Positions 1 to 26,374 of a stretch of 64,000 nucleotides of DNA are shown one piece after another. The DNA lies in NCBI GenBank assembly GCA_963854835.1, contig OY978526.1:91896140-91960139 (forward strand). Direction: 5' to 3'. Source of the stretch: Megamerina dolium. Taxonomy: Eukaryota > Arthropoda > Insecta > Diptera > Megamerinidae. Below the pieces are notes generated by a model. The model had not been told where the DNA came from, made no database searches, and saw nothing but the letters and a program-made list of their open reading frames with translations. The translations under genes and the position numbers were made by a program. Position 1 is the stretch's first letter, and each line of letters opens with the position of its first letter.

Positions 1-12
1 ATAAAATACTAA

Positions 13-773
13 CCTGACAGACGGCAATATTGTGGATTAACTAAACAGCTGATTGCTGTTTTATTAGGTTTACTCACTTAAATTACTTCAGGGTGATTTT
101 ATGGCAACTTTCTTTTTGGCAACACTGTTTTTGGGAGCTCAACTGTTTTCATGTAACATATTACTGTCAAACATGTTCAGTTTGGTCTATGATTTAACCA
201 TGAATCGATTTACAAACGAACAACGCTTGCAGATTATTGAATTTGATTATCACACATTCATGCTCGGTTAAGAAAGTACATCGTACATCGTTACATTACA
301 ATTTCTGTCATCTGTCACTCTCGATATGAAAAAATATACAAAAAGTACGCGAACTTAAGAACTTGTAAATTGACATTCAGAGTACGCAATTGACAGCTGG
401 ATTTATTTGTCCGCCAACGCTTTTTCTATCGAAAATTGTTAGTTGTTGAAAGTTTTTTTTTGTTATCGAACACACCTATTGTTTTGTAAGTTGCATCGAG
501 CAGAAATTCACAATAGAAAACAGCTGTTAATTTTCAGCAGTGTTGCCATCGAAAATTGCCCTAATCCTCTTTAATTTTGAGAATTAACTCGTGGAGTTAA
601 TGCAGATTAGCTGCAGTTAATGTCCGAGTTAATTCAAATTAATTCGTTAATCCGGATTAACGCTGCCGTCTGTCAGGGCTATAAAGCTAATGCAGAATAG
701 CTGCAGTTAATACCCGAGTTAATTGGAATTAACTCGTTAATCCGGATTAACGCTGTCGTCTATCTGCCTAGAC
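13..773. mobile_element. MITE family with AGACGGCAG-type termini, copy 1
   Basis: The left end begins CCTGACAGACGGCA and the right end is the inverted form near 755-773. A second copy lies at 28206-28724 in the opposite orientation; its interior (TGTCACTCTCGATATG, the run ending AGTACGCGAAC, GACAGCTGGATTTATT) matches this copy. The right end is doubled: a roughly 90-bp block ending in CGGATTAACGCTG occurs twice (about 595-680 and 685-770). A 189-bp piece of another transposon (89-277) sits inside it. There is no coding capacity. The transposase family that mobilised it is not identifiable from the sequence. Confidence 0.75.
89..277 (+). mobile_element. 5' end fragment of a Tc1/mariner-superfamily transposon (CAGGGTGATT terminus)
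   Basis: It begins CAGGGTGATTTTATGGC and includes the transposase start at 200, encoding MNRFTNEQRLQIIEF. The reverse complement of 26170-26362, the 5' end of a larger copy at 25514-26362, is closely similar over this whole stretch. Only one terminus is present. The sequence stops after TTAAGAAAGT, and the interior of the host MITE resumes within about 25 bp. It is a dead fragment nested in the MITE at 13-773. Confidence 0.8.
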
Positions 774-2480
774 TATTAGTCAATTGTTTATTGGGAATTA
801 AATAATGTTGGCTGAATTTAAACGCATTACTTAGATAGGTTAATACAAATGTATGCCAATTTTCATATTTTTCCACACTTTCACGTATATTTTTTGGTGG
901 TTTTGTGGTTTTGAAGGAACCAAGTAAGTTTAAGCCGGTCTAGATCGACTTAATTATACCCTGTACACAATAATAGACCCATAGCGAGCTAATCGACTAC
1001 CGTTATAGTACAGCATAGTTTCGATTTTTTATCTTTTTTACATAAGCTGCATATTTTTAAATCTGGCTAAAAAATTGGCTTTTATAACAACATTTTTGCT
1101 GAAGAACGTATATGGATAACATTAATATTTATTACTGAAATGTTTGACCAAATTTCCGGATATTGAGATATTGAGAAATAAATTGAGCATACTATATTGA
1201 ATTCTTTATAAATGACTGCATAGCAAAGCAATTATGTGGCCAATCTCTTGGTAGGAAAAGCTCTCTTATTGAAATTCTCTTGTATTTGACAATTTCTCTT
1301 TTTCTCTTCTCGTGAAGTGAGCATTTACACAAGTAGATAATAATTGTGAAGAGTGTGGGAATTTTACAAAACAAAAAAAAACTTATTGATTTTCATATTA
1401 TACATACATGTTTATTCGGTTTTCTTCTCGTCGTCTTTTTCTGAATTCTCTATACTAGGGTTGCACATATATGTGTAAGGTTTAGTGTGGAGCACTACTC
1501 TGATAATATCAGACAAACATTTGTTGTTTTACAATTTGTACAAATCTTTCATTCATATATTATTTATCATAGGAGAATAATTTTTTTTTTTTGAGCAGTC
1601 TTTAATTTGACGAACAAATTTAATTAAACTATGCGAATAAATATGTATATGAAGTGCAATCACAGCAACATATTGTTATCAGCAGTGTGTGCCGGTCGGT
1701 GTCCATAGGATTGAAATGCTTTTCAAGTGATAAAATTTAATGTAATACCTCAAGCAAAAATGAAGAAACGAAAAAAAGGAAAATGTGCGTGTTACCAGAA
1801 AAATACGCCTATGTATAATATTTAATAATTACTCGTAGGTATATGAGTACAGAAAAGGCAAATACGTTCGTTGGTGATTCGACAACCATCTCTACTCTCA
1901 ATTAAATATAGATAAATGTATTTATTGTTTGTTTAATAACTACACAATTCGTACAATAATCGCGATTTGTTTTCTTCGTTTTTTTGTAATAGTTACTTTA
2001 GTATAGTAAACAAACCCTTTAAAAAATTCCTTTGACCCGTTCATGCTTTTTATGAACTAATTGCCAATTCTCCCTGCAGAAAAAATGGTACCATTAACAG
2101 CTGTACAGTGGCGCGATATTTTGCAACATTTTAGCACAATAACTCTCAACGTTCTCGATTTTATGAATATCCATAATAAGGTTCCATGTATTTTATGTAC
2201 AGGATGGCACAATTGGACTTTGAAGTAGGTAGACAACTCAATCTAGCGCTTGAATGTACATTATACCATAAAAAGACAACGAGATCAGAGCTGTAATGGT
2301 GACCGAAGTCTGAAAATCGAACAAAATCCACGTCATAGTGGTTTCAAGTTGTTTACTGAGTTGAAAATATTAGTGCGAAGAGTGCAATGAGTATTGAAAA
2401 ATTAGCTCCGGGTTAAGCACTTAGAGTTCCATAAAGCAAATTATCTTGCATCGTAATAAAAAAAGTTAGAGTGCGATGAG
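774..2480. other. AT-rich intergenic DNA, no gene recognised
   Basis: No reading frame here resembles a known protein, and no inverted termini were found. There are T- and A-rich runs. A few stretches around 2090-2440 look like decayed coding sequence, but I cannot assign them to a family. Confidence 0.5.
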
Positions 2481-2980
2481 TTAAGGGGGAAGACCACCTT
2501 GAGCTGTCGGAAAATAAAGTATTTTCGGAATTTTTTTTCAACATTTTTTTTGAAAAGTTAATTTTTACGAAAATGATGGCTATTTATAAAAAATTGTTAA
2601 TTTTTTACCTGTAAAATTTGCCTCAAAATCGTGCTTTAAAAATCCAAATTATAAAATATCAAAAATCCCATCCAGTATTTCGATGCAGAATTAAATTCTC
2701 GATAATTTTGCAAGGTTTCATCAAAATCGGTTGAAAACTGCAAGCGTGATATGTCCCACCAGTTTACAAAATGTCGTTTCGAGATAAACGCGTTTGAAAT
2801 TTTAGAAACTCGCTCAGTGCCCCGGGAAATTTTTTAAAAAATCGTCTCGTTACTTCGTTTAAATGTTTCTGGCGGACTATAGATGCATACTACATTAAAA
2901 TACACACCTCATAGAACATTTCAAGCAAAAAAAAAAAAAATTCGATTTTTTCAAACCGTCAAAGTGGTCTTCCCCGTTAA
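2481..2980. mobile_element. TTAA-flanked MITE, GGGGGAAGACCAC termini
   Basis: TTAA at 2481-2484 is followed by GGGGGAAGACCACCTTGA. The right end reads TCAAAGTGGTCTTCCCCG followed by TTAA at 2977-2980. These are near-perfect inverted repeats bounded by a duplicated TTAA, the target preference of piggyBac-type transposases. The interior is AT-rich with no open frame. Assignment to piggyBac rests only on TTAA and terminal structure. Confidence 0.8.
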
Positions 2981-3408
2981 TGAGTTGCGTCGTTTTAGCC
3001 GTAGGTGGTGATTTGTCAAGTCGTGCTCTCTTTGACGATCTCCAATTTGCAATTGAACAACATGTACATAAACAAACAAAATGACCCGAATTTACTTGCC
3101 AGAGAGGTGCTTTGAAAACTTACAAAAGTTATTGTTTAGGCGGCCGTGCCCGACGATGGACTATCATAAGAATCAAAAATGACTAAAAACCTAATATCTT
3201 CAAAACAATAGTCGATGGAGAATGATGGTTTTCTAAATACGTTTCTTTCATGACGACAAATTGTGAATTTGTAGAAATTCACTGTTACGATCATTGAACA
3301 TTTCACAATAGACAACCTAATCGACAGTGGTCGGCGTCATACAAAATGTGAATAAAATTAGAGAAGTGTTCTATTTGAGCAATGATTAGTTGTAAAGGGA
3401 TGTAAATA

Positions 3409-3842
3409 TTGGGTGTGTGAATTAGTAACCGGCCTTTTACGTTACATGGCGCCACGCGTATGCGAGATATCGTACGTCATTGTCCGAAACGTCATTTTAA
3501 ATGTCTATTCATTTGCTGTCAAAATTAATCGAGCTTACGGTCAAAAACTATATTGCTAATAGCGGATGGGAAGTTTTACCTCCCCTCCTTATAGCCCATA
3601 CCTGGCGCCTTCAGGTTACCACTTGTTCACTTGCTTCAGTTAAGTCACCGGAATCAAAAATTGGCTCGATTCGTTTTTGGCCTGCGAAGTTCTTTTGGAA
3701 TGAATCCATAAAATGCCAGAAGAATGAGAAAATGTCATAGTTTCTGATAGACAAGCTTTGAATGACATGTTTTTTACAGAATTCTTAAAAATAAATGATT
3801 TTTGAGCATTAAAAAAGGCCGGTTACTAATTCACACTTCCAA
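3409..3842. mobile_element. Internally deleted mariner with intact terminal repeats
   Basis: The terminal inverted repeats are nearly identical over about 24 bp (core GAATTAGTAACCGGCC) and lie between TA dinucleotides at 3407-3408 and 3843-3844. The interior (3501-3740, + strand) reads VKNYIANSGWEVLP, then a degraded version of the mariner 'PPYSPDLAPSDYHLF' region, then a degenerate C-terminus. It is a 434-bp deletion derivative lacking the first two catalytic aspartates. Confidence 0.8.
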
Positions 3843-4245
3843 TATAAACAAATTTTATTTCATCGTTTTTGCCAGCAATTGGCCTTTCAGCTCAATAAAG
3901 CAACTCAAGTATAGTATTATATATCATATTTATTTTCAAAAATAGGAGATTTTTTCCCCCGAAAACACTGTTTAAACTTCAATTATAAAAATGTTTATTT
4001 TTATTGAATGCTGTGGTGATATTTTTCAACTGTAGTAGAAATTATAGTTTCTTTAGCAAATCTTAAATACTATTTTATATTTAAAAATAGAAAGTTTTTG
4101 AAATGTCAATTTCCAACCGAATTGTTTTCATAAAATATATCTACAAACATAAAGTATAGACAAGGAGCCATTTGCTAATATCACACTATCATAATTTTCG
4201 ACTTTTTTGACATTTGTCGCTAAAAAATTGCGTTATATGGGAGTG

Positions 4246-4531
4246 CTCAAACCGATGCGGTATACCGGTGCGATACGATAAGTTCAAAAATTGTATCGCA
4301 GCAAACACAATAGATCGCACGAAGTGTATCGTACCGCACCAGTTTGAGGGCCTTTGCTTCAACAGTTGTGGTATACCTGTGCGATACCATGAGTTCAAAA
4401 ATTGTATCGCAGCAAGCACAATAGATGGCACGGAGTGTATCGTACCGCACCAGTTTGAGGGCCTTTGGTTTTTGTCGTTATCGCATCAAATACGATATCA
4501 TATCGCACCGGTAGTATCACATCTGTTTGAG
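4246..4531. repeat. Foldback repeat with two 111-bp tandem units
   Basis: The segment starts CTCAAACCGATGCGGTATAC and ends with the approximate inverse ACATCTGTTTGAG. Inside, a unit containing GTTCAAAAATTGTATCGCAG occurs at about 4282 and again 111 bp later. Each unit also carries inverted copies of a CGATAC/GTATCG motif. The short frames on both strands here (for example 4214-4579) are products of the repeat, not genes. Confidence 0.75.
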
Positions 4532-5039
4532 GCTACGTTAAACCTCATCCGAATTTTATATTATATTTTTGTGATTTAATTTTCAAAGTTTTATAAAGTG
4601 ACATTTATATAATTAGTAACGTATATTTATATTTTCCTTTGATGTACACACTTTTTTAAAATTGATTTATAACACTAAAAACTGAAATTTCACAACCTAT
4701 TCAACTTACTCATATACTCGCTCATTTTATGTACTCGTATCATGATGATATAACGAGTTTAAATTTGCCATCGCTTGCTGTACTTTGCCATCAGATGGTT
4801 TTGATATTTGACTTTGAACTTGACTCCACTCATTGTAATCATTTACGCTGCTCACCCCCGAACTTTACATTCGCAATTAATTATTCGTTATGTTATAATA
4901 TACTATTTGTCTTGTCATATTTATTTTTATTATTACTATTATTATTGTTGTTTAGTGTTATTTTTATTTTATTTTTAATTCATCATGTCATCATCGAATT
5001 CATAGTGAAGTAGAAATAATTTTCTTCATTAGTTATTGT
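4532..5039. other. AT-rich intergenic DNA
   Basis: No protein similarity or terminal repeats were seen. The region is rich in T and ATT runs near 4920-4980. Confidence 0.5.
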
Positions 5040-5270
5040 TATTACAATATTGGAAAATTCCAAAGAACTTTCACCATAATTGGATAAAAATGAAATATTA
5101 CTCTCTCTAAATTGACTTCATGTGTAACTATGCCAATATTGATATACAACTCAGGAACGTGATAATTATATATTATTCGGCACTTGCCGTCTACGTTCTT
5201 AGGTCCAAATATCTTGCGAAGTTTCCTCCCGACAACTCCAGGCATCATCTCATCGAAGACGGAAAGTTTC
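5040..5270 (-). mobile_element. LINE (RTE-like) reverse transcriptase C-terminal fragment
   Basis: Reading the minus strand, 5248 to about 5130 gives RKLRKIFGPKNVDG, RIIYNYHVPELY and INI. This matches the segment after the RT domain of RTE-like insect LINEs ('ERKVLRKIFGP...RYNHELYEL'). The same protein region occurs on the + strand at about 53930-54190. It is a truncated, non-functional piece. Confidence 0.6.
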
Positions 5271-5320
5271 TAGGCTTTTAAACTTAAATGCATAGTGAGA
5301 GCCTTTCACAATGTGATTTT

Positions 5321-5967
5321 TACCGGGTGTCTTTTATTTTTTTTTAGAGTGAAGCACTCAAATTTATGAAAAAAAAAGCAAAATGTAATGTTCTGAATTA
5401 AAAATTCGCTTTATTGGAAGTATAATTTTATGCAATTACTGTTTGAATATGATTTCTGGCATATGGCTAAAGCGGTTGGATTGAACGTGGCGTAATCTGG
5501 AAATCCAATTTTCGGATACTTTTTTAAGTAATTGAGGTCTAATCTAAGCAGTACTTCGGTCAATGTTGGCTTTCACGTCATTCAAAGTTGCTGGTTTATC
5601 AGCATAAACTAGACTTTTCACATATCCCCATTGGATGACCTTTCAGCATCAATCCTTGCACTAGCTGGATCTTATAGGGACGTAAAGTGCTGCCAATGGT
5701 GCTGCGGATGGTGCTGGTGGTGCGGATGGTGCTGAATTGACTGATTTGGATCCTCCTTTGCACTACGCCCAACAGCAGTAATATTTTCCACCGTATGCAC
5801 TGTTCTTCGTCTTGATGGATGAGCGACGTCTACTCTACTGAGCGATGTGGACTCAAACCTTTGCACGGTTCAACTAATAAACCGTTTTGGATCACCAGAT
5901 TTTATAACTGCTATACCGTTTTATTCCTATCGGAAACAGCTTCACTCTAAAAAAAAAACACCCGTTA
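5321..5967 (-). mobile_element. Internally deleted Tc1/mariner-superfamily element (GGGTGT termini)
   Basis: Inverted termini GGGTGTCTTTTATTTTTTTT and its inverse (ending AAAAAAAACACCC) are followed inward by AGAGTGAAGC on both sides and bounded by TA. The minus strand encodes an N-terminal stretch RRRTVHTVENITAVGRSA (before about 5690). After a deletion it continues with transposase C-terminal pieces WGYVKSLVYADKPATLND and then RFSHMPEIIFKQ. The parental protein is of the type carrying WPPRSCDLTPLDYFLWG, also represented at 25514-26362 and 11440-11960. The catalytic core is lost. Confidence 0.8.
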
Positions 5968-6045
5968 TAATGGACACTGGTTTTGCTACAAAATTTTTCA
6001 ACACACTAACAAATCCTTTCAAATCAAACCATACTCAAATCGTAA

Positions 6046-6892
6046 TTAAGGGGGTAATAGGGTTAATTAGTGTTAAAAAAAGGCACATTTTTGTGATTTT
6101 CTTTTTATGAAACAGTTAAAATCTATTTATTAAAACCAATGGTATATTATAGTATGAGATTTGAAGAATGTTGTGTAAAATTTTCATGGAGAAATATTAA
6201 AAAATGCGACAATAGCAGCAGTTATTCTGGAACGTCTCGGAAAAAAGTTGAATTGCGGTGACCCTCATAAATAGGTGCTGGATCATCTGAAATCAAAAAA
6301 TCAAAATTATATCATTAGATAATCGCTTTGCCCAGGTAACGCTAGTGGGGGGTTTCCGAAATCGGTTAATTTGTTATTGAAAAATGAAAAATATTAAGAA
6401 ATTTGAATTCTCTAGCGTTACCTCGTAAATTATGTACAGAAATAGTGTTCAAAATTTCAAAATGATTGGTGCAGTAGTTTTGAAGTTATGACGGACACCG
6501 ACTTTGAAAACGTGAGTTGTGGGGAAAAACGCTTTAAAGTTTTGAACACCAAAAAAATTTGGAATGAAACATTCATAAGCGAATTCTATCGTCTTACCTC
6601 ACACTGAATCATCGATGCCAGGTCCATAAAGGATGTTGCAATCATCCATGATGTCTAAAGCATCTTTTTGCTATTGTCTACGATGAAAATCCTGCCTTCT
6701 TTTGTTTGTTTTTCAGCTTCCTGCTCTGCTCGGCCTATACGCATGGAGTCAGTTGATCGTGCGGTATAAAAATAGTCATAACTTCGTCAATTTTACACCG
6801 ATTGACTTGAAATTTAGACACAACATTCTTGAGATATTATGCAAAAAAAAAAAAATTCGAAAAAAAATTTAAAAACCCTACCCTCCACTTAA
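6046..6892. mobile_element. TTAA-flanked non-autonomous element, GGGGGTAATAGGG termini, copy 1
   Basis: It is bounded by TTAA at 6046-6049 and 6889-6892, with inward termini GGGGGTAATAGGG and CCCTACCCTCCAC. It is clearly the same repeat as 20548-21395, with shared blocks including ACCAATGGTA, GAATTGCGGTG and CATCGATGCCAGGTC. There is no coding sequence; length is 847 bp against 848 bp for the second copy. Confidence 0.82.
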
Positions 6893-7037
6893 TACATCTC
6901 AATCATAGCCGGCTTATCAATGTAGACTTTGTACTTTACATAGTCAAAATCAAATCAAAATCGATCAAAATACTGAAGAGTTTTGACAGTTCAACAGCTT
7001 GATCTGTCATAAGGCAGCCTTTAAATTAATCACCCTG
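6893..7037 (-). mobile_element. Terminal fragment ending in the CAGGGTGATT repeat
   Basis: The minus strand starts CAGGGTGATTAATTTAAAGG at 7037, the terminus shared with elements at 89-277 and 25514-26362, and continues about 140 bp up to the TTAA element. The rest is too diverged to align confidently. Confidence 0.5.
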
Positions 7038-7633
7038 TATATATATTATATTATACATATATTATGCTTGGAATTTTCTTTGTGAATAAAAGTATGTATA
7101 TATTTTGTTGCTGCTACTATGCATTTGTTGGATCTTTGTTTTTGTTTTTTTTTTGTTGTTTTTTTTTTTTTTTTGGTTTTTTTTTTATAATGTGATGTCA
7201 ACCGAATTTTTCTCTATGTAACATACATACATACATATCATATATATTACAATGTGAAATGCATTCATTTAAAAACAAAAACACCATTTTCATTCTATTG
7301 CAGCTGCTTTTTATTATGCTTAAAACATTATTTTTTTTTTGTTGTATCTTAATATCGTAAATGAAATTAATTCACCGGTACTTGAGCAAAAAAAAACTTG
7401 AACGAATACGTACCCAATAAGCATATCTTGTATAGCGCAAAATATTTTAAAAAATATATACAGCAACAAACACACTTTCATATGAAGAAAATGAAATCAA
7501 ATGAATAAAATAATTAAATAATACGTACGTATAACTATTGCAATTATGTACTAATAATCTCAATTAGTGTATATGTGGATTTTTTGCTTTGTGTGTGTAA
7601 TAATTATTAATTTAGTGCTTAGTGCTTTTGTTG
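7038..7633 (+). other. T-rich region upstream of the first wdb exon
   Basis: It contains long T runs (7145-7188) and ATA repeats. It may hold 5' untranslated or promoter sequence for wdb, but I see no core promoter motif that I can defend. Confidence 0.4.
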
Positions 7634-8517
7634 ATGATCGATATATTTGTGTTGTCTCTTGCCAAAATTGAATTACCACACTTGTGCACTGTTTATGAAA
7701 TGGTATTCAGTGCTATGCTATATACGGGCAATATTGCCGGTTATAAACAGCTACAACTCCAAGAACAACAAGAACATCAGCAGCAGCAACAACAACAACA
7801 TCAAACACATATACCAATAAATAAAGCAATCAATACTTTAACGGGAGACGCGACAAATAAATTTCTACAAGAAATTCATGTAATCGATAATCATTCGACA
7901 TTAGTTACTCAACCGCAACATCACGTGAATATTGCAATTACTGAAAGTACTACTACAAATAATAATCACATTAATAATAAAACAACAACAACAACAACAA
8001 CACTACCCACAAGTACACCAGCACAATTTCAAACAAAAATAACCAATAGCATCAACAATGTCAGTGGGTATTGTTATGGTTTAGGTATTCCGAAGTCTCC
8101 CTCATTTCATAGTGGTCTTGATCTCTTGGCTGATAACAGTTTAACAGATAACTACGACGACAACATCGACGACGACAAAACAGCAGTAGTAAATAAATCA
8201 TCACAATTGCTTGGAAAATTATCATCATCATCAACATCATCGAATTTTCCATTCAAATTTAAATTTACAAATATTGAAGAGATTAAAGCGAAATTTCTCA
8301 CTTGTGATAACAATATAAGCCAAAAAATGCCATCATTGCCACAGCAGCAGCATCCACTGCAACAACATGATGGAAAAATCAAAAATACCACCAACTTTAG
8401 CACATTATCTTCGAATTCATCGTCTTCATCGTCATCGCTATCGTCAACAGCATCATCTTTGTCATCGTCATCTACATCATCAGGTTCTATAGCAGTGACG
8501 ACTTCAGCAAACTTAAA

Positions 8518-8556
<39 letters not shown>

Positions 8557-8902
8557 GTCGTCATCAGTGGCACACATGATAAATAATTCCGCCACTAGCG
8601 TTTCGTTATCATCAAACACAACCATAACGGCTACCACAAGTAATATTACAACTCTTCCACTTGTCGGTAGTAGTACTAGTGGTAGTGGTGGTGGTGTTGC
8701 TACTACCAACATTACTACTACTGCAACCACTACATTTATGGCGAGTTCAACATCAATTGTGTCACAATTGACGCAACACTTTTCATCAGCAACAGGGGCA
8801 ACATCGTTATTTATAGGTCCCGCTTCTGCTTCTCCTTCTTCATCTTCATCTTCTGCGCCTCCTTCCTCATTGCCGCATATCGTTGCAACCACCACCAATA
8901 AG
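7634..8902 (+). CDS. wdb: Probable 5' coding exon of widerborst (low complexity)
   Basis: An open frame of about 420 codons precedes the conserved wdb exons on the same strand. The first ATG in frame is at 7634 (MIDIFVLSLAKIEL); a second at 7700 (MVFSAMLYTG) is possible. The product is rich in Gln (near residues 45-60), Thr/Asn, and long Ser runs from TCA repeats at 8398-8570. Drosophila wdb also has long, disordered N-terminal coding sequence, which is why I link it to wdb. The frame runs to AAG at 8902 followed by GTTTGA, a plausible donor. That phase-0 donor is not compatible with any usable acceptor for the next exon (9315-9340), so either a different donor, an extra exon or a separate isoform is involved. 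No folded domain is visible. The composition could in principle be chance repeat expansion. Confidence 0.5.
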
Positions 8903-9314
8903 GTTTGATTGACATATTTCATATTTCATGTGTATATTTGTTGTTGCACGAGTCTTATTTTGTAGATTCTCTGGATAATGTACACTGTTCATTTCATTAT
9001 CATTTTTGGGTATCTTAATTCTTTTTTTTTTTTTTTGCAAAACAAAAAAATACAACTCTTCACTTGACCATCAGTTGCACAACAACACAGTTAAAATTTT
9101 AAATTTTACTTGAATATTTTTGTTTTTGGTTTTTTTTTATTAAATGTGAGCTCATCTTAATGAATTTTAAATTCAAATAATTTATAGCATTTATTAATCT
9201 CTCATTATTATTCTCAAATTAACTTCATCTATATGTGTCACCACCAATAATCAACCACAATGCAACACCAACATATTCCACCAACAATTCGAAATCATAT
9301 TACACTGCTTATAG
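8903..9314 (+). other. Intron-like gap between candidate wdb exons
   Basis: No coding sequence was recognised. A frame stop at 9312-9314 limits how far the next exon can extend upstream. CCG|GTAAGT at 9318-9326 looks like a strong donor and might end an unannotated alternative exon. Confidence 0.4.
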
Positions 9315-9336
9315 TCTCCGGTAAGTGCTGCAGCAG

Positions 9337-24051
<14,715 letters not shown>

Positions 24052-25511
24052 AATATACATCTCAAATGTGATGTGATGATTTGGAAAAACAAAGAATTCA
24101 AATACAGAATGGAAACTCATCTATATACACACACCCACACACACGCAAGATGATAGCTTTGATAAGGCATAATAAGTATATATATGTATGCGTGTTATAT
24201 ATATATATATATGTATGTAGTATATATATATACGTGCATTACTCGTTTAAAACAATATAAAACTTGAACACAATACAATACAAACACATAGCAAAAAGAT
24301 ACACAAAAATACCTATATTTTAGAAAGAAAAACAAACAAAAAAAGAAGCGGATCAAACTAAGTTTTTGCATGATAATATGATGATATATGTATGTAATCT
24401 AACAGAAAGCAGTAAGAATTATAATCAAAATAATATATTCATATACCTTACATCTAATTGATAAAGTTACAAATAAAATAAAATAATTAATTTATATCAG
24501 AGCTAAATATATACACACAAAAACACACACACACACTTACGCATAAAAAAAACTTAAAAGCGAATGGGGTGAGGTGTATTTGAAATTTGTGTTATTTTCT
24601 ATACGGTATTAAAATAAATTGAATACTCAATTTGAATAATACTACATATACACTTGTCTTTTTATTTTATATATTCTTATTGTATTATTGTATTAGGATT
24701 ATTGCGATTAATTATGATTTTATGTTTACACGTAAAGTACGGCCAAGAAGTAGATAGATGTGCATAAACTCAATTACATTATAGCCAGTGATCGGCTATA
24801 ATGACAGCATGCTATGTTATATAGATGTTTATTTTTAAGTATTGCCGTTATTAGTTGATTAATGTTAAAAATTGCACATTAGGTATGTTGAATCCAAAAA
24901 AAAAAAAAAAACTTGCATACAAATTATCATGAAAATCATGATTTACTTGCACAAATTGAATAAAAAATGGCAAAATTGTACTAAAATCAACCGGACACTG
25001 AATGAATATGTACTGAAGTATTTATTCGATTTTATATCTATTTTGTCTATTCGGTTGGACCGATTTTGTTGAAATTTTTTATCATGAACAAAATCCCGTG
25101 CAAAATTTTTCCCTTGTCAGCAATAACATTTTAGATTGCTGACATGTGAAAAATTTTACGCGGAAATTTGTTTATGATATACCTGTGTATTTCTGGGCCT
25201 CGAAGTGAAATAGGCTATAATTAATATTGCTACTATCTATTTGACGTCCACTGCATATATGGCCATTTTGCCTCTCACGCCACTTTTTACACCTACTTTC
25301 GATAGCTCTAAAACAGTCAAATATGATTTAATTAAAATTTGCATCTATGTTCGTTCCTTTCTAAAATCTACTTGCCATATTGGCTGACATGGCCCTCTCA
25401 GAATCTATTGGACGGACTTTAATGAAATTATTTGTCGCTTTCTCTTCACTCCCACATCAATATCTGAAGAACAGTCAATCAAGGAGCATGTATGTAATAT
25501 ATAATATGTAA
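24052..25511 (+). other. wdb 3' flank / probable 3' UTR
   Basis: AT-rich sequence after the wdb stop, with (TA)n near 24196-24230 and possible AATAAA polyadenylation signals (for example near 24473). A processing site is not proven. No other gene was seen. Confidence 0.5.
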
Positions 25512-25513
25512 TA

Positions 25514-26362
25514 CAGGGTGATTATAAATTTAGAGAAATATATGAAATCTTTATTTGAATCGATAGAACGATCTATATAATTCAATGCTTAAAGATGATT
25601 TTATGTAAATGTTGACTGCGGCTACGCCTCAAATGGTTCATATGCTGGGTTCAATTTTGGCATACACTATCCAACACATTGGCCGGTATCTCACGAATAA
25701 ATTCTTCAATATTGGCGTCCAGGGCTTGTCACTATAGACATGAGCCTTAACATAGCTCCACAAAAAATAGTCTAAAGGCGTTAAGTCGCACGATCTAGGC
25801 GGCCAATTAACCGGCCCCAAACGTGAAATAAACTGTTCACCAAACCCGCCTCTCAATTGGGCCATTGTTTCGCGTGCTGTGTGATATGTGGGACCGTTCT
25901 CCATTTTGGGCAAAAAAAAAAAGTTTGTAATCATCGCACGGTAGCGCTCGGCATTCATAGTAACGATCCTGCCTTCGTCGTCTTTGAAAAAGTACGGTCC
26001 CATGATGCCACCGGCCCATAATCTACATCAAACAGTGCAATTTTCGGGATGAATTGGTAATTCTTTCAATGTTTCTGGCTGCTATTTTCACCAAATACGG
26101 CAATTTTGATTGTTCACGAATCCATTCAACCAGAAATGAGCTTCGTCGCTGAACACAATTTTCCGATTTTCACACTTTCTTAACCGAGCATGAATTTTGA
26201 TAAAAAAAATTCAATAATCTGCAAGCGTTGTTCGTTTGTAAGGCGATTCATGGTTAAACTATAGACCAAACTGAATATATTTGACAGTAACATATTACAC
26301 GAAAACAGCTGAGCTGCCAAAAACAGTGTTACCAGATAGAAAGTTGCTAAAAAATCACCCTG
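25514..26362 (-). mobile_element. Internally deleted transposon, CAGGGTGATT termini, WPPRSCDLTPLD transposase
   Basis: TA-flanked inverted termini CAGGGTGATTATAAATTTAG and (right) AAAAATCACCCTG bound 849 bp. The minus strand encodes MNRLTNEQRLQIIEF near 26250, then directly HFWLNGFVNNQNCRIW (around the first catalytic Asp, SDEAHFW). It continues MGPYFFKDDEGRIVTMNAER, TYHTARETMAQL and PVNWPPRSCDLTPLDYFLW. The segment linking the DNA-binding domain to the core, and the residues around the second Asp, are deleted. Related pieces: 89-277, 5321-5967, 6893-7037, 11440-11960. Confidence 0.88.
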
Positions 26363-26374
26363 TATATATCATTG

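Noticed and set aside
4214..4579. Plus and minus frames with duplicated protein segments
   Set aside because: They arise from the 111-bp tandem foldback units and have no start context or protein similarity.
8152..8922. 256-codon minus-strand frame rich in Asp and Val
   Set aside because: It is the antisense of the serine/threonine repeat exon; the poly-Asp is the complement of TCA/TCG repeats. It has no domain.
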